Source: Patiriisocius marinus (GTDB lineage Bacteria > Bacteroidota > Bacteroidia > Flavobacteriales > Flavobacteriaceae). Taken from it: a stretch of DNA of 64,000 bases. The notes below the pieces were generated by a model. The model did no database searches, was not told the origin of the DNA, and worked only from the letters and a program-made list of their open reading frames with translations. A program made the position numbers and the translations under genes. Below are positions 34,087 through 43,794 of this stretch, one piece after another. The stretch lies in NCBI RefSeq assembly GCF_008974325.1, contig NZ_BKCG01000008.1, positions 62,001-126,000 of the forward strand. The letters run 5' to 3'. Position 1 is the stretch's first letter; each line of letters starts with the position of its first letter.

Positions 34087-35937
34087 CTAATCCTCAACAG
34101 TATCAAGCTCCACTTTCAAGTTATTAATAATGAACTCTTGTCTATCTGGGGTATTTTTTCCCATATAAAATTTCAGCAGTTCTTCTATACTCATCTGTTT
34201 ATCTAACATGACAGGATCTAGGCGTATATCTTCGCCAATAAAGTGAACAAATTCATCTGGAGAGATTTCACCTAAACCTTTAAATCGTGTAATTTCTGGT
34301 TTTGGCTTCAACTCCTCCATCGCATTTCTACGCTCTTCTTCGCTATAACAATATATTGTTTTCTTCTTATTTCGGACTCTAAACAAAGGGGTTTGTAAAA
34401 TAAACAAATGCCCTTCTTTAATCACTTCAGGAAAAAATTGTAAAAAGAACGTTATTAATAGCAAGCGGATATGCATTCCATCAACATCAGCATCAGTCGC
34501 AATTACAATATTGTTGTAACGTAAATCTTCAATTGATTCTTCAATATTTAACGCGGCTTGCAATAAGTTGAACTCCTCATTCTCGTAAACAATCTTTTTA
34601 GTGAGTCCGTAGCAGTTTAATGGTTTACCTTTTAAACTGAAAACCGCCTGCGTATTTACATCTCTACTTTTTGTAATACTACCACTAGCACTATCTCCCT
34701 CAGTAATAAATAAAGTAGATTCTAGATTACGTTCTTTTTTTGTGTCGCCTAAATGAATACGGCAATCACGTAATTTCTTATTGTGAAGATTCGCTTTTTT
34801 AGCACGATCCTTCGCTAGTTTTCTAATTCCAGAAAGCTCTTTACGTTCGCGTTCTGCAGTTAAAATTTTGCGCTGAATTTTCTCAGCAACTTCTGCATTT
34901 TTATGTAGGTAATTATCTAACTGTGTTTTAACAAAATCGTTTATATACGTTCGCACTGTTGGCAAATCGCCGCCCATATCTGTAGAACCCAATTTAGTTT
35001 TTGTTTGACTTTCAAAAACTGGCTCCATCACTTTTATACTAATGGCACTCACAATGGATTTTCGAATATCACTAGAGTCGTAATTTTTACCGTAAAACTC
35101 TCTAATTGTTTTTACTAAACTCTCCCTATAAGCTGCTAAATGTGTTCCTCCTTGTGTAGTATTCTGTCCATTTACAAAACTGTGGTACTCTTCACTATAT
35201 TGCGTTTTACTATGTGTTAGTGCAACCTCAATATCGTCACCTTTTAAATGAATTACAGGGTATAACATATCTTCTTGCGACATATTATCTTCCAACAAAT
35301 CCTTTAAACCATTTTCACTGTAAAATTTTTCGCCATTAAAATCTATTGTCAATCCTGGATTTAAATAGACATAATTACGAAGCATCTTCTCAACATATTC
35401 GTTGCGGTACTTATAATTTTTAAAGATTACTTCATCGGGAATAAAAGTAACTTTCGTTCCTTTTCTCTTACTACTTTCTTCAATTTCACTTTCTTCTTTT
35501 AGTTCACCTTGAGAAAACTCGGCATACTTACTTTGATTATCTCTACTAGATTCTACTTTAAAAAAAGAGGACAAAGCATTGACAGCTTTTGTACCTACTC
35601 CATTTAAACCAACCGATTTTTTAAAAGCTCTAGAGTCGTACTTTCCCCCTGTGTTCATCTTGCTTACTACATCCACAACTTTACCTAAAGGAATACCACG
35701 CCCGTAATCACGAACTTTTACAATCTTATCCTTAATACGGATTTCAATTGTTTTACCAGCCCCCATAACAAATTCATCGATACAATTATCGAGAACTTCT
35801 TTAAGCAAAATATAGATTCCATCATCGGCTGAGGAACCATCTCCAAGCTTTCCAATATACATCCCAGGACGCATCCTTATATGCTCTTTCCAATCGAGCG
35901 ATCGTATATTATCTTCTGTATATTTAGTATCTGACAT
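34087..35937 (-). CDS. parE: DNA topoisomerase IV subunit B
   Basis: ParE is the ATPase subunit of topoisomerase IV. The 616-residue protein has the GHKL ATPase domain ([23 protein letters not shown] with Asn in the metal-binding helix, [25 protein letters not shown]), the transducer domain, and a TOPRIM domain with [11 protein letters not shown] and [15 protein letters not shown], ending in [12 protein letters not shown]. The short, insert-free C-terminus fits ParE better than GyrB. It is the first gene of the run parE, DUF1016, parC, mscL, with 110 bases to the DUF1016 gene. Confidence 0.94.
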   Translation of the reverse strand: MSDTKYTEDNIRSLDWKEHIRMRPGMYIGKLGDGSSADDGIYILLKEVLDNCIDEFVMGAGKTIEIRIKDKIVKVRDYGRGIPLGKVVDVVSKMNTGGKYDSRAFKKSVGLNGVGTKAVNALSSFFKVESSRDNQSKYAEFSQGELKEESEIEESSKRKGTKVTFIPDEVIFKNYKYRNEYVEKMLRNYVYLNPGLTIDFNGEKFYSENGLKDLLEDNMSQEDMLYPVIHLKGDDIEVALTHSKTQYSEEYHSFVNGQNTTQGGTHLAAYRESLVKTIREFYGKNYDSSDIRKSIVSAISIKVMEPVFESQTKTKLGSTDMGGDLPTVRTYINDFVKTQLDNYLHKNAEVAEKIQRKILTAERERKELSGIRKLAKDRAKKANLHNKKLRDCRIHLGDTKKERNLESTLFITEGDSASGSITKSRDVNTQAVFSLKGKPLNCYGLTKKIVYENEEFNLLQAALNIEESIEDLRYNNIVIATDADVDGMHIRLLLITFFLQFFPEVIKEGHLFILQTPLFRVRNKKKTIYCYSEEERRNAMEELKPKPEITRFKGLGEISPDEFVHFIGEDIRLDPVMLDKQMSIEELLKFYMGKNTPDRQEFIINNLKVELDTVED

Positions 35938-36296
35938 AAAACGTGTGAATAGTTGTTAAATATAGTCTTTCGAGCGAACACTTGGAATATATCCAAAACA
36001 AAGTAATTAACAATTAGAGATTTTAAATTGTTAATATTTCTTATTTAATCTTCGGAAATTTTACGAATTTATATATCGTTCAAACTAATTTATATAATGC
36101 TAAAATTAAACAGATATATGCTATTCAACAAATTGTAATCATATTAATAATCTGGTTAAAATTTCACATAAACAAAAGCATAAAAATTTATATTAACAGT
36201 ATTTAAGAATTATTAACTGACTTTAAATATTATTTAAGATATAACGAAATGTTAAAGCTAATTTAAGAACGGCAAAGCTCTAATAGTTTTGTCATT
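35938..36296. other. Intergenic region between divergent parE and PAP2 genes
   Basis: 359 very AT-rich bases without an open frame of note. It should hold both divergent promoters. A one-mismatch -7 box (minus TATATTTA) is at 35957-35964, 20 bases before the parE ATG. On the plus side TAGTTTTG lies at 36284-36291, too near the ATG at 36297 for a normal leader. No hairpin or repeat seen. Confidence 0.5.
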
Positions 36297-37142
36297 ATGA
36301 TAAAACAACTAACATTTTTCGCCTTACTACTATTAGTAATTAGCAATAGTTTAGCTCAAAGTGAATCACCCTATGAATGGGACTGGACAAAAGACGGAAT
36401 TTGGACCGGAGTAGCCATAGGCGGTACTGCCGTTGGATATTCACTTATAGTTAATAAAGAGGATATTAATCCGGAGGAATTTGCTCGCATTCAAAATAAC
36501 TTACAAGAAGAAATCGACAATATCAATTTTATTGATCGATGGGCTGCGGGTAATAATAATGAAAAAGCTGGTGAAATAAGTGATGTCCCATTTGCACTTT
36601 CGTTTGTTGCACCTTTCGCAATGTTATTTGATGATGAGATCAATGATCATACAGGGCAATATTTAGGAATGTATCTCGAAAGTTTAGCAACAACAGGTGC
36701 CATGTATACTATTACAGCAGGACTTGTAAACCGAAGCAGACCTTATGTGTATGACAATAGCGGAGAGACAGGTCTCGCAAGAAGACAATCTGGAAACGGA
36801 CAACGCTCCTTCTATTCTGGTCACGTAGCCGTTACCGCAACAGCAACATTTTACATGGCTAAAGTTTACAGCGATTTCAATCCTGATGCTAGCCCAACTG
36901 GAAAAGCATTCATTTGGGGAGGTGCCGCAGCGCTACCTGCAGCTGTAGGATATTTCAGAATGTCTGCTGGAGAACATTTTTTAACCGATGTTGCACTAGG
37001 ATATCTTTTAGGAGCTGCAACTGGAATATTAGTACCTGAATTACACAAAAAGAAAATGGACGGTATTTCAATATACACAACTGGTGGTCAAAGCCCACTT
37101 GGAGATGATTATACTGCAATGGCTCTAAGAATAGCGTTTTAG
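36297..37142 (+). CDS. PAP2-family phosphatase, exported
   Basis: A 281-residue type 2 phosphatidic acid phosphatase-like protein with a signal peptide (MIKQLTFFALLLLVISNSLAQ-type, cleaved about residue 20). The three PAP2 motifs are present: NRSRPY (145-150), SFYSGHVAV with H176, and R221...GEHFLTD with H227 and D231. It has fewer membrane segments than typical PAP2 lipid phosphatases, so it may act on lipids or on soluble phosphates in the periplasm or outer membrane. It stands alone and ends in a terminator at 37165-37198. Confidence 0.9.
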   Translation: MIKQLTFFALLLLVISNSLAQSESPYEWDWTKDGIWTGVAIGGTAVGYSLIVNKEDINPEEFARIQNNLQEEIDNINFIDRWAAGNNNEKAGEISDVPFALSFVAPFAMLFDDEINDHTGQYLGMYLESLATTGAMYTITAGLVNRSRPYVYDNSGETGLARRQSGNGQRSFYSGHVAVTATATFYMAKVYSDFNPDASPTGKAFIWGGAAALPAAVGYFRMSAGEHFLTDVALGYLLGAATGILVPELHKKKMDGISIYTTGGQSPLGDDYTAMALRIAF

Positions 37143-37164
37143 AACTAATCTTTCACTAATTTAG

Positions 37165-37198
37165 AAAAAGCGTGTTGATTAATTTCAAAACGCTTTTT
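37165..37198 (+). terminator. Terminator after the PAP2 gene
   Basis: AAAAAGCGT / ACGCTTTTT stem, 16-nt loop with further partial pairing, followed by a T-run, 22 bases past the stop. Confidence 0.7.
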
Positions 37199-37325
37199 TT
37201 TCTATAAAAAAGCTGCAATTATAGCTAAAAATCCTCTTTTTAATAAAAGTTTAATACTTATTGAGCCCCCTAATTCTATTATCCTGTTAATTTTACCCGC
37301 TTAATTAATTTTTAACTAAAATAAA

Positions 37326-38561
37326 ATGAATCAAAAAGATCTTTTAAAAATTGCAGCGGACTTCGGTAGTCCAGTTTACGTGTATGACTCACAGGTTATA
37401 GAAAATCAATATAAACGTTTAACAGGTGCATTTAAAAAGATTAAACAGTTAAAGATTCATTACGCAGTTAAAGCACTATCTAACATTTCTATATTAAAAT
37501 TAATAAAAAACCAAGGCGCTGGACTTGATACAGTTTCTATTCAAGAAGTACAATTAGGATTAGCCGCAGGGTTTAAACCTGAGGATATTATTTTTACTCC
37601 AAACGGTGTTGCACTTGAAGAAATTGAAAGTGTTGCTAAAATGGGGATTCAAATAAATATTGACAGCCTTACTTTTTTAGAAGCATTCGGAACAAGAAAT
37701 AAAAATATACCCGTATGTATTCGTATTAACCCACATGTAATGGCTGGCGGTAATTCTAATATTTCCGTAGGACATATTGATAGTAAATTTGGAATTTCAA
37801 TTCACCAAATACCCCATATTCTACGTATTGTAAAAAATACTGGGATGAAAATTAATGGAATCCATATGCATACTGGAAGCGATATATTAGACATTGATGT
37901 ATTTCTATATGCAAGCGAAATTTTATTTGAAACAGCTAAAAACTTTGATAACTTAGAGTTTATTGATTTCGGATCTGGCTTTAAAGTCCCTTATAAAGAA
38001 GGTGATATTGAAACTAATATTGAAGAATTTGGTGAGAAGCTTACAGAACGTTTTAATACGTTTTGTAAAAATTATGGAAGAGAGATAACACTCTCTTTTG
38101 AACCTGGAAAATTCCTTGTAAGTGAAGCGGGTCAATTTCTTGTTAAAGTAAATAGCATAAAGCAAACAACATCAACCGTTTTTGCACAAGTAGATAGTGG
38201 GTTCAATCATTTAATTAGACCAATGCTTTACGGTGCTCAACACGAAATTTTAAACATTTCGAATCCAGAAGGAAACGAACGCTTTTATACTGTTGTTGGT
38301 TACATATGTGAAACTGACACTTTTGCAAACAATAGAAGAATTTCAGAAATTAAAGAAGGTGACATCCTATCTTTTAAAAATGCTGGAGCATATTGTTTTT
38401 CAATGGCTAGTAATTATAATTCTAGATATCGCCCTGCCGAAGTATTATGGATGGACGGAAAAGCACATCTAATAAGAAAAAGAGAAACTTTTGAAGATAT
38501 TACTAGAAACCAGATTGAAGTTAATATTCCTTCTAAAAAAGTTTTAGCAGAAGCAATTTAA
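37326..38561 (+). CDS. lysA: Diaminopimelate decarboxylase
   Basis: LysA removes CO2 from meso-diaminopimelate to give lysine, using PLP. The 411-residue protein is a fold III PLP enzyme: the Schiff-base lysine K49 in IHYAVKALSN, the HMHTGS motif after the strand at about 180, FIDFGSGF, SFEPGKFLV, and the C-terminal CETDTFA block with YCFSMASNYN. These match LysA rather than ornithine/arginine decarboxylases. Ends in a strong terminator at 38585-38614. Confidence 0.94.
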   Translation: MNQKDLLKIAADFGSPVYVYDSQVIENQYKRLTGAFKKIKQLKIHYAVKALSNISILKLIKNQGAGLDTVSIQEVQLGLAAGFKPEDIIFTPNGVALEEIESVAKMGIQINIDSLTFLEAFGTRNKNIPVCIRINPHVMAGGNSNISVGHIDSKFGISIHQIPHILRIVKNTGMKINGIHMHTGSDILDIDVFLYASEILFETAKNFDNLEFIDFGSGFKVPYKEGDIETNIEEFGEKLTERFNTFCKNYGREITLSFEPGKFLVSEAGQFLVKVNSIKQTTSTVFAQVDSGFNHLIRPMLYGAQHEILNISNPEGNERFYTVVGYICETDTFANNRRISEIKEGDILSFKNAGAYCFSMASNYNSRYRPAEVLWMDGKAHLIRKRETFEDITRNQIEVNIPSKKVLAEAI

Positions 38562-38584
38562 TAACATTTAAACTCAATCCATAA

Positions 38585-38614
38585 AAAGAGCCCCTCAATT
38601 AAGAGGGGCTCTTT
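38585..38614. terminator. Terminator after lysA
   Basis: AAAGAGCCCCTC / GAGGGGCTCTTT, perfect 12-bp stem, 6-nt loop, 23 bases past the lysA stop and before the convergent ychF stop. Confidence 0.9.
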
Positions 38615-38671
38615 AAGTTTATAACTTACTATGTTGTTCGCTAATAAAATAGCAGCAACAGTTAAGAATAT

Positions 38672-39766
38672 TTAGACGTTAAATCTAAAGTGCATTACAT
38701 CACCATCATTAACAACATATTCTTTTCCTTCAACACCCATTTTTCCAGCTTCCTTTACTTTTGCTTCGCTACCCAGCTCAACAAAATCAGAATATTTTAT
38801 AACCTCTGCACGAATAAATCCTTTTTCAAAATCAGTATGTATTACACCCGCAGCTTGTGGCGCAGTAGCTCCTACCGGAATAGTCCAAGCACGAACCTCT
38901 TTTACACCTGCTGTGAAATAGGTTTGTAAATTTAATAATTTATATGCTCCACGAATAAGTTTAGCAGATCCTGGTTCAGATAAACCAAGGTCCTCTAAGA
39001 ACATCTGGCGCTCTTCGAATGATTCTAATTCGGTTATATCTGCCTCTGTTCCTACCGCAAGTATAACAACCTCTGCATTTTCGTCTGCAACAGCTGCTTT
39101 TACTTTATCTACATAAGCATTTCCATCTGCAGCCGCATCTTCATCAACATTACAAACATACATAACAGGCTTATCTGTAATAAACTGTAATGGTCTAACA
39201 AACTCTTCTCTTTCCTTTTCTGTAAACTCAACAGCACGAACAGAAATTCCTTGTTCTAATGCTTCTTTAATTTTAAGCAAAACAGCCTCCTCTTTCTGAG
39301 CATCTTTATTACCAGTTCTTGAAGCTCTTTTAACTTTTTCAAGTTTTTTATCGGTTGTTTCAAGATCTTTTAATTGAAGCTCTATGTCAATTGTTTCCTT
39401 ATCTCTTATAGGGTCTACACTACCATCAACGTGAACAATGTTTTCATTATCAAAACAACGCAATACGTGCAATATAGCATCAGTTTCACGAATATTTCCT
39501 AGAAATTGGTTTCCTAACCCTTCTCCTTTACTAGCTCCTTTTACAAGACCTGCAATATCCACTATCTCAACCGTTGCTGGCAAAACACGTTCAGGATTTA
39601 CAAGTTCTTCTAATTTCACTAATCGATCATCCGGTACATTTACAACCCCTATGTTAGGCTCAATGGTACAAAATGGAAAGTTAGCACTTTGCGCTTTTGC
39701 ATTTGACAAACAGTTAAATAAGGTTGATTTTCCAACATTAGGTAATCCTACAATTCCAGCTTTCAT
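38672..39766 (-). CDS. ychF: Redox-regulated ATPase YchF (Obg-like)
   Basis: YchF/OLA1 is a conserved P-loop NTPase of the Obg group that prefers ATP and binds ribosomes. The 364-residue protein starts with the P-loop GLPNVGKST at 7-15, followed by [19 protein letters not shown] (G3 region), a helical insert, and a TGS domain at the end ([20 protein letters not shown], then [13 protein letters not shown]). A longer frame from 39799 adds 11 residues before the usual MKAGIVGLP start; I chose ATG at 39766. Convergent with lysA. Confidence 0.95.
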   Translation of the reverse strand: MKAGIVGLPNVGKSTLFNCLSNAKAQSANFPFCTIEPNIGVVNVPDDRLVKLEELVNPERVLPATVEIVDIAGLVKGASKGEGLGNQFLGNIRETDAILHVLRCFDNENIVHVDGSVDPIRDKETIDIELQLKDLETTDKKLEKVKRASRTGNKDAQKEEAVLLKIKEALEQGISVRAVEFTEKEREEFVRPLQFITDKPVMYVCNVDEDAAADGNAYVDKVKAAVADENAEVVILAVGTEADITELESFEERQMFLEDLGLSEPGSAKLIRGAYKLLNLQTYFTAGVKEVRAWTIPVGATAPQAAGVIHTDFEKGFIRAEVIKYSDFVELGSEAKVKEAGKMGVEGKEYVVNDGDVMHFRFNV

Positions 39767-39938
39767 AAAAAATCTATTAAGTGATTTAAACGGCTGCAAA
39801 GATATGTTTTTAACCGAAATTTTAATGCGTAAAATTCATCCGATCCAAAAAAATATAGGAAAACTTTATATTCTGTTTATCAATTATTTAACACAACCAA
39901 ACGTACATTTGTATCAATAATAAACAAAAACTATAACC

Positions 39939-40511
39939 ATGAAAAAAATAGCAATTACTTTAGGTGCAGCACTTTTTACACTACTAGGTGTACAAGCACA
40001 AAATAATACGGACGTCAAAAAGGAAACAGTTACTAAAAAAATTGTTACTACCGATGATTATAAAAAAACTGTAAAAGTTGTTGAAGAAATTGATAAAGAG
40101 ATTGATATATTAGATGTTCCTGAAAACGGTAAGGAAGAACTTTCTCCAAATAAAATATCAAAAAAAATGGACGAAGTAAATGTCCTTACAGATGAAACTG
40201 TTGTTGATACTAAAAAACAAATGATGGACGCTAACGCAAAATCAAAAACTGAAGCTCGCCTTAAAAAAGAACTTGAGATGTCTAAACAAATGCAGGCAAA
40301 CAAAGAGCAAATGAAAAAGGCTAAATATGAAGCTAGTCAAAAGTTACTTGAACTAGAGCGTTTAGAACGTAAGGCTGTATTAACAAAAAAAATAGGACAA
40401 TCTGCTGATGAAGCAAAAATGCAATCTCCAGAAGTTCAACAAGCTAGAAAAGAATATGAAGCTGCTTTAGAAAAAGCTAACAAAGCTGAATTAGGTATGA
40501 AGAAAATGTAA
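39939..40511 (+). CDS. Exported coiled-coil protein
   Basis: A 190-residue precursor with a signal peptide (MKKIAITLGAALFTLLGVQAQ, cleaved near residue 21). The mature protein is very rich in Lys, Glu and Ala and forms a long predicted coiled coil from about 105 to 185 (KTEARLKKELEMSKQMQANK...). No family recognised; likely periplasmic. It has its own promoter space after the divergent ychF and a terminator at 40532-40562. Confidence 0.75.
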   Translation: MKKIAITLGAALFTLLGVQAQNNTDVKKETVTKKIVTTDDYKKTVKVVEEIDKEIDILDVPENGKEELSPNKISKKMDEVNVLTDETVVDTKKQMMDANAKSKTEARLKKELEMSKQMQANKEQMKKAKYEASQKLLELERLERKAVLTKKIGQSADEAKMQSPEVQQARKEYEAALEKANKAELGMKKM

Positions 40512-40531
40512 ATTATTCTTTTATATTATTT

Positions 40532-40562
40532 AAAAAAGCCGAGATTTTGTCTCGGCTTTTTT
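40532..40562. terminator. Bidirectional terminator
   Basis: AAAAGCCGAGA / TCTCGGCTTTT stem, 5-nt loop, A- and T-runs on both sides, between the convergent coiled-coil and hydrolase genes. Confidence 0.9.
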
Positions 40563-41380
40563 TAGTTCCCTAAACTAGATATTATTGTTTCATTATATAA
40601 AGGAAATAAAACTATATTGTGATGGTTTGCTTCAGGCAGTGTGTAAAATGTTAATTGATCTTTAGGAAGTAATTCTGCTAATTTTACACCTGAATTATAT
40701 GGTACAATTTGGTCTTTTTTTCCATGGTATATAACTACTGGCGATTTTACACGCGTTATATAGCTATTACTGTTTAGTCTAATTTTTAAAAACTTATCTA
40801 AAAAGGGAATTATTGAAAATTTCTGCTTTGCTATATCTAGTAAATTATAAAAAGGTGTTTCTAAAATTAATTTTCTAGGATTATTTTTAGAGGCTACATA
40901 AGTGGCAAACCCAGTTCCTATTGACCTTCCATAAACTACAATATCTGTCTCTTTATAATTTTTCAATAAGTAATCGTACCATAACTGAGTATCTTCAAGC
41001 ATTTTCTGTTCATCGATTACACCTGTACTTTTACCGTACGTTCGATAATCAACTACAAGCACATCATACTCAAATCTTGTGAAATAATTTGCAACCTCTC
41101 CCCACCTTGATAAATCTCCTGCATTACCGTGAAAATATAAAATAACACCTTTAGGATTAGGTACTGTAAAATGAATACTGTTTAAATTTACGTTATCTTC
41201 AGTTGTAAGGTTAACCTCTTCATAAGGCTGGTCAAATTCGAAATAATAATCGAAAGGTAATTGTGATGAGGCAAAAACAATACGCTCTTGCTTTGTATAA
41301 ATATATGAAGTAAACGCAATAAACAATACTGCTACAATTAATAGAATAACTCCTCCTGTCATCAATAATTTCTTTTTCAT
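40562..41380 (-). CDS. Alpha/beta hydrolase, membrane-anchored
   Basis: A 272-residue protein with an N-terminal membrane anchor (about 7-28) and an alpha/beta hydrolase fold. The oxyanion motif HGNAGD is at 84-89, the nucleophile S153 in GRSIGTG, acid D223 in HGKKDQIVP and the histidine at 253 or 254 in ANHHN. The layout is that of BEM46-like (S33/DUF1749-type) hydrolases; the substrate is unknown. Its stop lies in the terminator at 40532-40562. Confidence 0.85.
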   Translation of the reverse strand: MKKKLLMTGGVILLIVAVLFIAFTSYIYTKQERIVFASSQLPFDYYFEFDQPYEEVNLTTEDNVNLNSIHFTVPNPKGVILYFHGNAGDLSRWGEVANYFTRFEYDVLVVDYRTYGKSTGVIDEQKMLEDTQLWYDYLLKNYKETDIVVYGRSIGTGFATYVASKNNPRKLILETPFYNLLDIAKQKFSIIPFLDKFLKIRLNSNSYITRVKSPVVIYHGKKDQIVPYNSGVKLAELLPKDQLTFYTLPEANHHNIVLFPLYNETIISSLGN

Positions 41381-41415
41381 TTGTACTAATGTTTAATTTG
41401 CTAAATAGCTATAGA

Positions 41416-41423
41416 CAAATTTA
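41416..41423 (-). promoter_or_regulatory. Candidate -7 box for the hydrolase gene
   Basis: Minus-strand TAAATTTG, 36 bases before the ATG at 41380; no TTG at the right distance. Confidence 0.35.
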
Positions 41424-41449
41424 CATCTACTATGTATTAATTAAAGTTT

Positions 41450-41464
41450 CTATGAATTTCATAG
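41450..41464. promoter_or_regulatory. Palindrome upstream of the hydrolase gene
   Basis: CTATGAA-T-TTCATAG, a perfect 15-bp palindrome about 27 bases upstream of the -7 box, a position suited for a regulator. The regulator is unknown. Confidence 0.35.
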
Positions 41465-41578
41465 CGAAAACAAAAATATTGATGTTTTTGAGACTGTCAC
41501 TAATAAACGGAAACTAAGTAAGCGAATTTACTTAGGTTATTCACTATTTAATACTTCTGTGATATTTCAGAATAAAAA

Positions 41579-41606
41579 AAAGAGCCTCGATTTCTCGAGA
41601 CTCTTT
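41579..41606 (-). terminator. Terminator after rpsA
   Basis: AAAGAGCCTCGA / TCGAGACTCTTT stem with one G-U pair, 4-nt loop, then an A/T run (T-run on the minus strand), 25 bases past the rpsA stop. Confidence 0.8.
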
Positions 41607-41630
41607 CTATATATAACAAAGTGTAAGGTA

Positions 41631-43544
41631 TTAAACTTTACCGTCCATTTTATCTTTTAAAGCTTGAAGTGCTGAGTTAGCATCACCTAAAGTAGGTTTA
41701 GACTCATCAGATTGTTGCTTCGCTTTCTTAGCAGCTTGCTTAACAATTTTAGCTTCTTCTTCTTTGTGAATAGCCATATGAGAAGCTACCACTTTCTTAA
41801 ATTCTTTATTGAATTCAATAATTTGGAATACTGCTTCTTCACCTTTCTTCACATCTGTACCATCTTCTTTTTCTAAATGACGCTTTGGCACGAATGCAGA
41901 GATATCATCGTTAAAGTTGATTACCGCACCTTTATCTACAACCTCATCAATTGTAGCTGTGTGCTTAGTACCTACTGCAAACTCATCCTCGTATTTATCC
42001 CAAGGGTTGTCAGTAGTTTGTTTGTGACCTAAGCTTAATTTACGACCATCAACGTCAAGTTCAAGTACTACTACTTCTAACTTGTCTCCAATGTTTGTAA
42101 ACTCACTTGGATGCTTAATTTTCTTAGTCCAAGATAAATCGCTAATGTAGATAAGACCGTCGATACCTTCTTCAAGTTCAACAAATACACCAAAGTTTGT
42201 AAAGTTACGTACAATACCTTCATGCTTAGAACCTACAGGGTACTTAGTAGTAATATCTGTCCATGGGTCTGGAGTTAATTGCTTAATACCAAGGCTCATT
42301 TTACGCTCTTCGCGATCCATTGTCAAGATTTGAGCTTCAACAACATCACCAACATTTACGAAATCGTTCGCGCTACGTAAGTGTGTAGACCAAGACATTT
42401 CACTAACGTGGATTAATCCTTCTACTCCTTCAGCTACTTCGATAAATGCACCGTAATCTGCGATTACAACAACTTTACCATTCACTTTATCTCCTATTTT
42501 AAGCTCTTCACCAAGTGCATCCCAAGGGTGTGCGCTTAATTGTTTAAGACCTAATTGGATACGTGTTTTATCCTCATCAAAATCAAGGATTACAACGTTC
42601 AATTTCTGATCAAGCTCAACTATTTCGTTAGGGTGGTTGATTCTAGACCAAGAAAGATCTGTAATATGAACCAATCCATCAACTCCACCAAGATCAACAA
42701 ATACTCCGTAAGATGTAATGTTTTTAACAACACCTTCAAGTACTTGACCTTTTTCAAGCTGCCCAATAATTTCTTTTTTCTGCTCTTCGATATCTGCTTC
42801 GATAAGCGCTTTGTGAGATACTACAACGTTTTTAAATTCATGGTTGATTTTCACAACTTTGAATTCCATTGTTTTACCAACATATACATCGTAATCTCTA
42901 ATTGGCTTCACATCGATTTGAGAACCTGGTAAGAAAGCTTCAATACCAAATACATCTACGATCATACCACCTTTAGTACGACATTTAACAAATCCATTAA
43001 CGATAGTTGCTTCATCGTGTGCTTTATTAACACGATCCCAAGCCATAATGGTTCTTGCCTTACGGTGAGATAAAATTAATTGACCAGTAGCATCCTCACG
43101 AACGTCAATCAATACTTCTACTTTATCACCAACTTTTAAATCTGGGTTGTAACGGAATTCGTTTAATGATACTACACCTTCACTTTTTGCGTTGATGTCA
43201 ATAATCGCATCACGATCACTGATAAATACCACTTCACCTTCTACTACTTCATCATCTAAAGTATCTACAAAGTTTTCAGTTACTAATTTTTCAAACTCTT
43301 CTAACTTACCATCATCTACAGGGTCAATTCCTTCTTCGTAGTTGTGCCAGTTAAAATCAGTTAAAAACTTCTCTGGATCTTTCTCTTTTAAAGAAAGTTC
43401 TCTTTTTGGTTTTGCTTCAACAGCTACTGCTGTATCAGTGTCTTGAACCTCAACTTCTGGTGTAGAAACCTCTACAGCTGGAGTTCTTTTTCTTGTTTTC
43501 TTAGCAGAGTCATTTCCTGCTTCGTTGTTTGCTTTGTCAGCCAT
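41631..43544 (-). CDS. rpsA: 30S ribosomal protein S1
   Basis: S1 binds mRNA and helps bring it to the 30S subunit; it matters in Bacteroidota, whose genes lack Shine-Dalgarno sites. The 637-residue protein has six S1 (OB-fold) domains, e.g. GQVLEGVVKNITSYGVFVDL, GDKVNGKVVVIADYGAFIEV and GSKHEGIVRNFTNFGVFVEL, and differs from the E. coli protein by an N-terminal acidic/Thr-rich extension of about 60 residues and a Lys-rich C-terminal tail. Promoter at 43698-43727 with a leader of about 145 bases; terminator at 41579-41606. Confidence 0.95.
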   Translation of the reverse strand: MADKANNEAGNDSAKKTRKRTPAVEVSTPEVEVQDTDTAVAVEAKPKRELSLKEKDPEKFLTDFNWHNYEEGIDPVDDGKLEEFEKLVTENFVDTLDDEVVEGEVVFISDRDAIIDINAKSEGVVSLNEFRYNPDLKVGDKVEVLIDVREDATGQLILSHRKARTIMAWDRVNKAHDEATIVNGFVKCRTKGGMIVDVFGIEAFLPGSQIDVKPIRDYDVYVGKTMEFKVVKINHEFKNVVVSHKALIEADIEEQKKEIIGQLEKGQVLEGVVKNITSYGVFVDLGGVDGLVHITDLSWSRINHPNEIVELDQKLNVVILDFDEDKTRIQLGLKQLSAHPWDALGEELKIGDKVNGKVVVIADYGAFIEVAEGVEGLIHVSEMSWSTHLRSANDFVNVGDVVEAQILTMDREERKMSLGIKQLTPDPWTDITTKYPVGSKHEGIVRNFTNFGVFVELEEGIDGLIYISDLSWTKKIKHPSEFTNIGDKLEVVVLELDVDGRKLSLGHKQTTDNPWDKYEDEFAVGTKHTATIDEVVDKGAVINFNDDISAFVPKRHLEKEDGTDVKKGEEAVFQIIEFNKEFKKVVASHMAIHKEEEAKIVKQAAKKAKQQSDESKPTLGDANSALQALKDKMDGKV

Positions 43545-43691
43545 TTGTTTTAATTAGAAAATCTTTTCTGAAATAGTCTAGATTTCCATTTTGTATTCTG
43601 AAGTTTTTAACTAGTCTAAACACTTAGACCTCAGAAGGGTTATATTAGATTTAAATAAAAATACCCACTCACTAGTTTAAATCGTTAAATG
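43545..43691 (-). promoter_or_regulatory. rpsA leader region
   Basis: About 147 bases between the predicted rpsA start site and its ATG, long for this genome. It carries TTCTGAA twice (43566-43572 and 43596-43602), a word recurring in other intergenic regions. S1 represses its own message in E. coli; a similar role here is inference. Confidence 0.35.
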
Positions 43692-43697
43692 GGGCTG

Positions 43698-43727
43698 CAA
43701 AAATAATCTTTTCTTTGCTAAAAGCAA
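43698..43727 (-). promoter_or_regulatory. Promoter of rpsA
   Basis: Minus strand: TTG at 43727-43725, 19-base spacer, TATTTTTG at 43705-43698. Confidence 0.55.
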
Positions 43728-43741
43728 AACATAGAACAATA

Positions 43742-43771
43742 AAAAAGAGACCGTATAAACAGTCCCTTTTT
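43742..43771 (-). terminator. Terminator after the lipoprotein gene at 43795
   Basis: AAAAAGAGAC / GTCCCTTTTT stem with one wobble pair, 9-nt loop and A/T runs, 23 bases past the stop. Confidence 0.7.
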
Positions 43772-43794
43772 TATATTAAATATTTAAATCTGTA

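Noticed and set aside
39438-39920. A 160-codon open frame on the plus strand opposite ychF.
   Set aside because: It lies antisense to the clear ychF coding region, with a composition that mirrors it, and has no recognisable motif.
42555-42932. A 125-codon plus-strand frame opposite rpsA.
   Set aside because: Antisense shadow of the S1 repeats; no start signal or motif.
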